From NCBI GenBank assembly GCA_003695005.1, contig RFJE01000063.1:1-6269 (forward strand): a stretch of 6,269 nt of DNA, given 5' to 3'. The first letter of the stretch is position 1. Each line of letters opens with the position of its first letter. The notes under the pieces are model-generated. The model was not told the DNA's origin and ran no database searches. It was given only the letters and a program-made list of their open reading frames with translations. Below, in pieces: positions 5,366 through 6,269 of the stretch. The stretch comes from Candidatus Hydrogenedentota bacterium. GTDB taxonomy: Bacteria; Spirochaetota; Leptospiria; Turneriellales; J094. A program made the translations under genes and the position numbers.

Positions 5366-6269
5366 TTGATTTAATTATTTGGGGAATTCTTTTTGCTATT
5401 TTTATGTTCAAGCTTGTCCGTTCTATTCGGATCGTGCCTACCCGCAAAGCTTATATTGTAGAGAGACTCGGGAAATATTCTCGCACTTTAAAAGCCGGCA
5501 TTCATGTGTTGTTTCCATTTTTAGATAAAGTAGCTTATATTTTAGATTTACGAGAAGAAACGATTGAAGTCCCCCCGCAAATGTGTTTTACAAAGGACAA
5601 TGTAAAAGTAGAGGTAGATGGAGTAATTTATATTTCCGTAACAGAGCCGGAAAAGGCTGCTTATGGCATAACTAATTATCGGCATGGAGCTATTCAGTTA
5701 GCGCAAACCACGATGCGATCTGTCATAGGAATTTTGGATTTAGATACTACGTTTGAAGAGCGCGAGCTTATCAACGCTAAAATTTTAGAAGTTCTTTCGG
5801 AAGTTGGTCATACTTGGGGGATTGAAGTTCATCGCTATGAAATAAAAAACATTGTTCCGCCGGTTTCAGTAAAGGATGCCATGGAGCGACAAATGACAGC
5901 AGAACGAGACAAACGAGCGATGATTGCAAAATCCGAAGGGGAAAAAATGAGCTTAATTAACCAATCCGAGGGGCAGAAAGCCGAGCTCATTAACATGTCC
6001 GAAGGTTATAGGCAACGTTTAATCAATGAGGCCGAAGGAAAAGCAGCCGAAATTTTAGCTATTTCTAAAGCAACAGCAGCAGCCATTAGTCAAGTTGCAG
6101 ATGCAGCGAAAACAAGCTCGGGTGCAAAAGCAATTGCATTAAATATAGCAGAGAGCTATTTAGCGAAATTGTCAGGACTTGCGAAGGAAGATACTAAAAT
6201 TATTCTACCTGCTGATTTAACAAGGCCACAAGAACTTTTATCGGATTTAGGCGTAGAAATGGGCAGTAA
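5362..6269 (+). CDS. SPFH/stomatin-like protein, paralogue 2 (3' end beyond window)
   Basis: The frame from ATG 5362 is open through 302 complete codons to the window edge, ending in ...LGVEMGS with two bases left over. The final TAA (6267-6269) is in another frame, so the stop is not seen. Visible parts are an N-terminal membrane helix (about 3-17), IVPTRKAYIVERLGKY (24-39), AGIHVLFPFLDKVAY (45-59), EVPPQMCFTKDNV (69-81), LAQTTMRSVIG (113-123), and four 11-residue repeats at 187-230 with the core LINxSEG. By hand count, 35 of 60 residues match paralogue 1 (residues 74-133 against 71-130), so the two arose by an old duplication and may co-assemble, as HflK/HflC do. A family length of about 300-320 means that only a few residues should be missing. 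Confidence 0.93.
   Translation, partial: MIDLIIWGILFAIFMFKLVRSIRIVPTRKAYIVERLGKYSRTLKAGIHVLFPFLDKVAYILDLREETIEVPPQMCFTKDNVKVEVDGVIYISVTEPEKAAYGITNYRHGAIQLAQTTMRSVIGILDLDTTFEERELINAKILEVLSEVGHTWGIEVHRYEIKNIVPPVSVKDAMERQMTAERDKRAMIAKSEGEKMSLINQSEGQKAELINMSEGYRQRLINEAEGKAAEILAISKATAAAISQVADAAKTSSGAKAIALNIAESYLAKLSGLAKEDTKIILPADLTRPQELLSDLGVEMGS

Noticed and set aside
6267..6269. TAA at the very end of the window as the stop of the second SPFH gene
   Set aside because: From ATG 5362 the frame reads codon AGT at 6265-6267 and leaves two bases. The TAA is out of frame, so the gene is partial rather than complete.

Overview
The window is AT-rich, roughly 40% GC by eye, with T-run and A-run rich coding sequence and very tight gene packing. 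A likely lipoprotein signal peptide, a DsbD-type membrane thiol reductase with an exported thioredoxin domain, and NfeD/SPFH proteins all suggest a Gram-negative (diderm) bacterium. The relaxed lipobox would suit a spirochaete such as a Leptospira relative, but this is a weak guess; no rRNA, tRNA or other phylogenetic marker is present.

Layout. Two divergent transcription units are separated by a repeat-rich intergenic region at about 1573-1888. The leftward unit is an APC-superfamily amino acid permease (1572 to 184). It overlaps by 4 bases (ATGA) a partial gene that runs off the left edge and begins with a probable lipoprotein signal peptide. The rightward unit is a five-gene run with gaps of +1, -4, +21 and -4 bases: a short-chain dehydrogenase/reductase, a DsbD-like transmembrane thiol:disulfide reductase with a C-terminal thioredoxin domain, a short NfeD protein, and two tandem SPFH/stomatin (paraslipin-like) paralogues. 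The second paralogue is still open at the last base; the TAA formed by the last three bases is out of frame.

The intergenic region is the most unusual DNA. It holds a perfect 15-bp palindrome with a 3-base loop, then a perfect 21-bp inverted repeat whose GC-rich core is flanked by A6/T6, which is the form of a bidirectional intrinsic terminator. Short direct repeats lie on both sides. Because the flanking genes diverge, neither ends here, so the terminator does not serve an obvious gene.

How the genes may work together. NfeD plus SPFH proteins are a known membrane pair: an OB-fold membrane protein and its oligomeric scaffold. The DsbD-like protein would carry electrons across the inner membrane to exported thiols. 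Their tight linkage suggests co-expression of a membrane-quality or thiol-redox module. A functional link between the redox protein and the SPFH scaffold is inference only. I see no clear sign of a phage, CRISPR array, insertion sequence or defence system.
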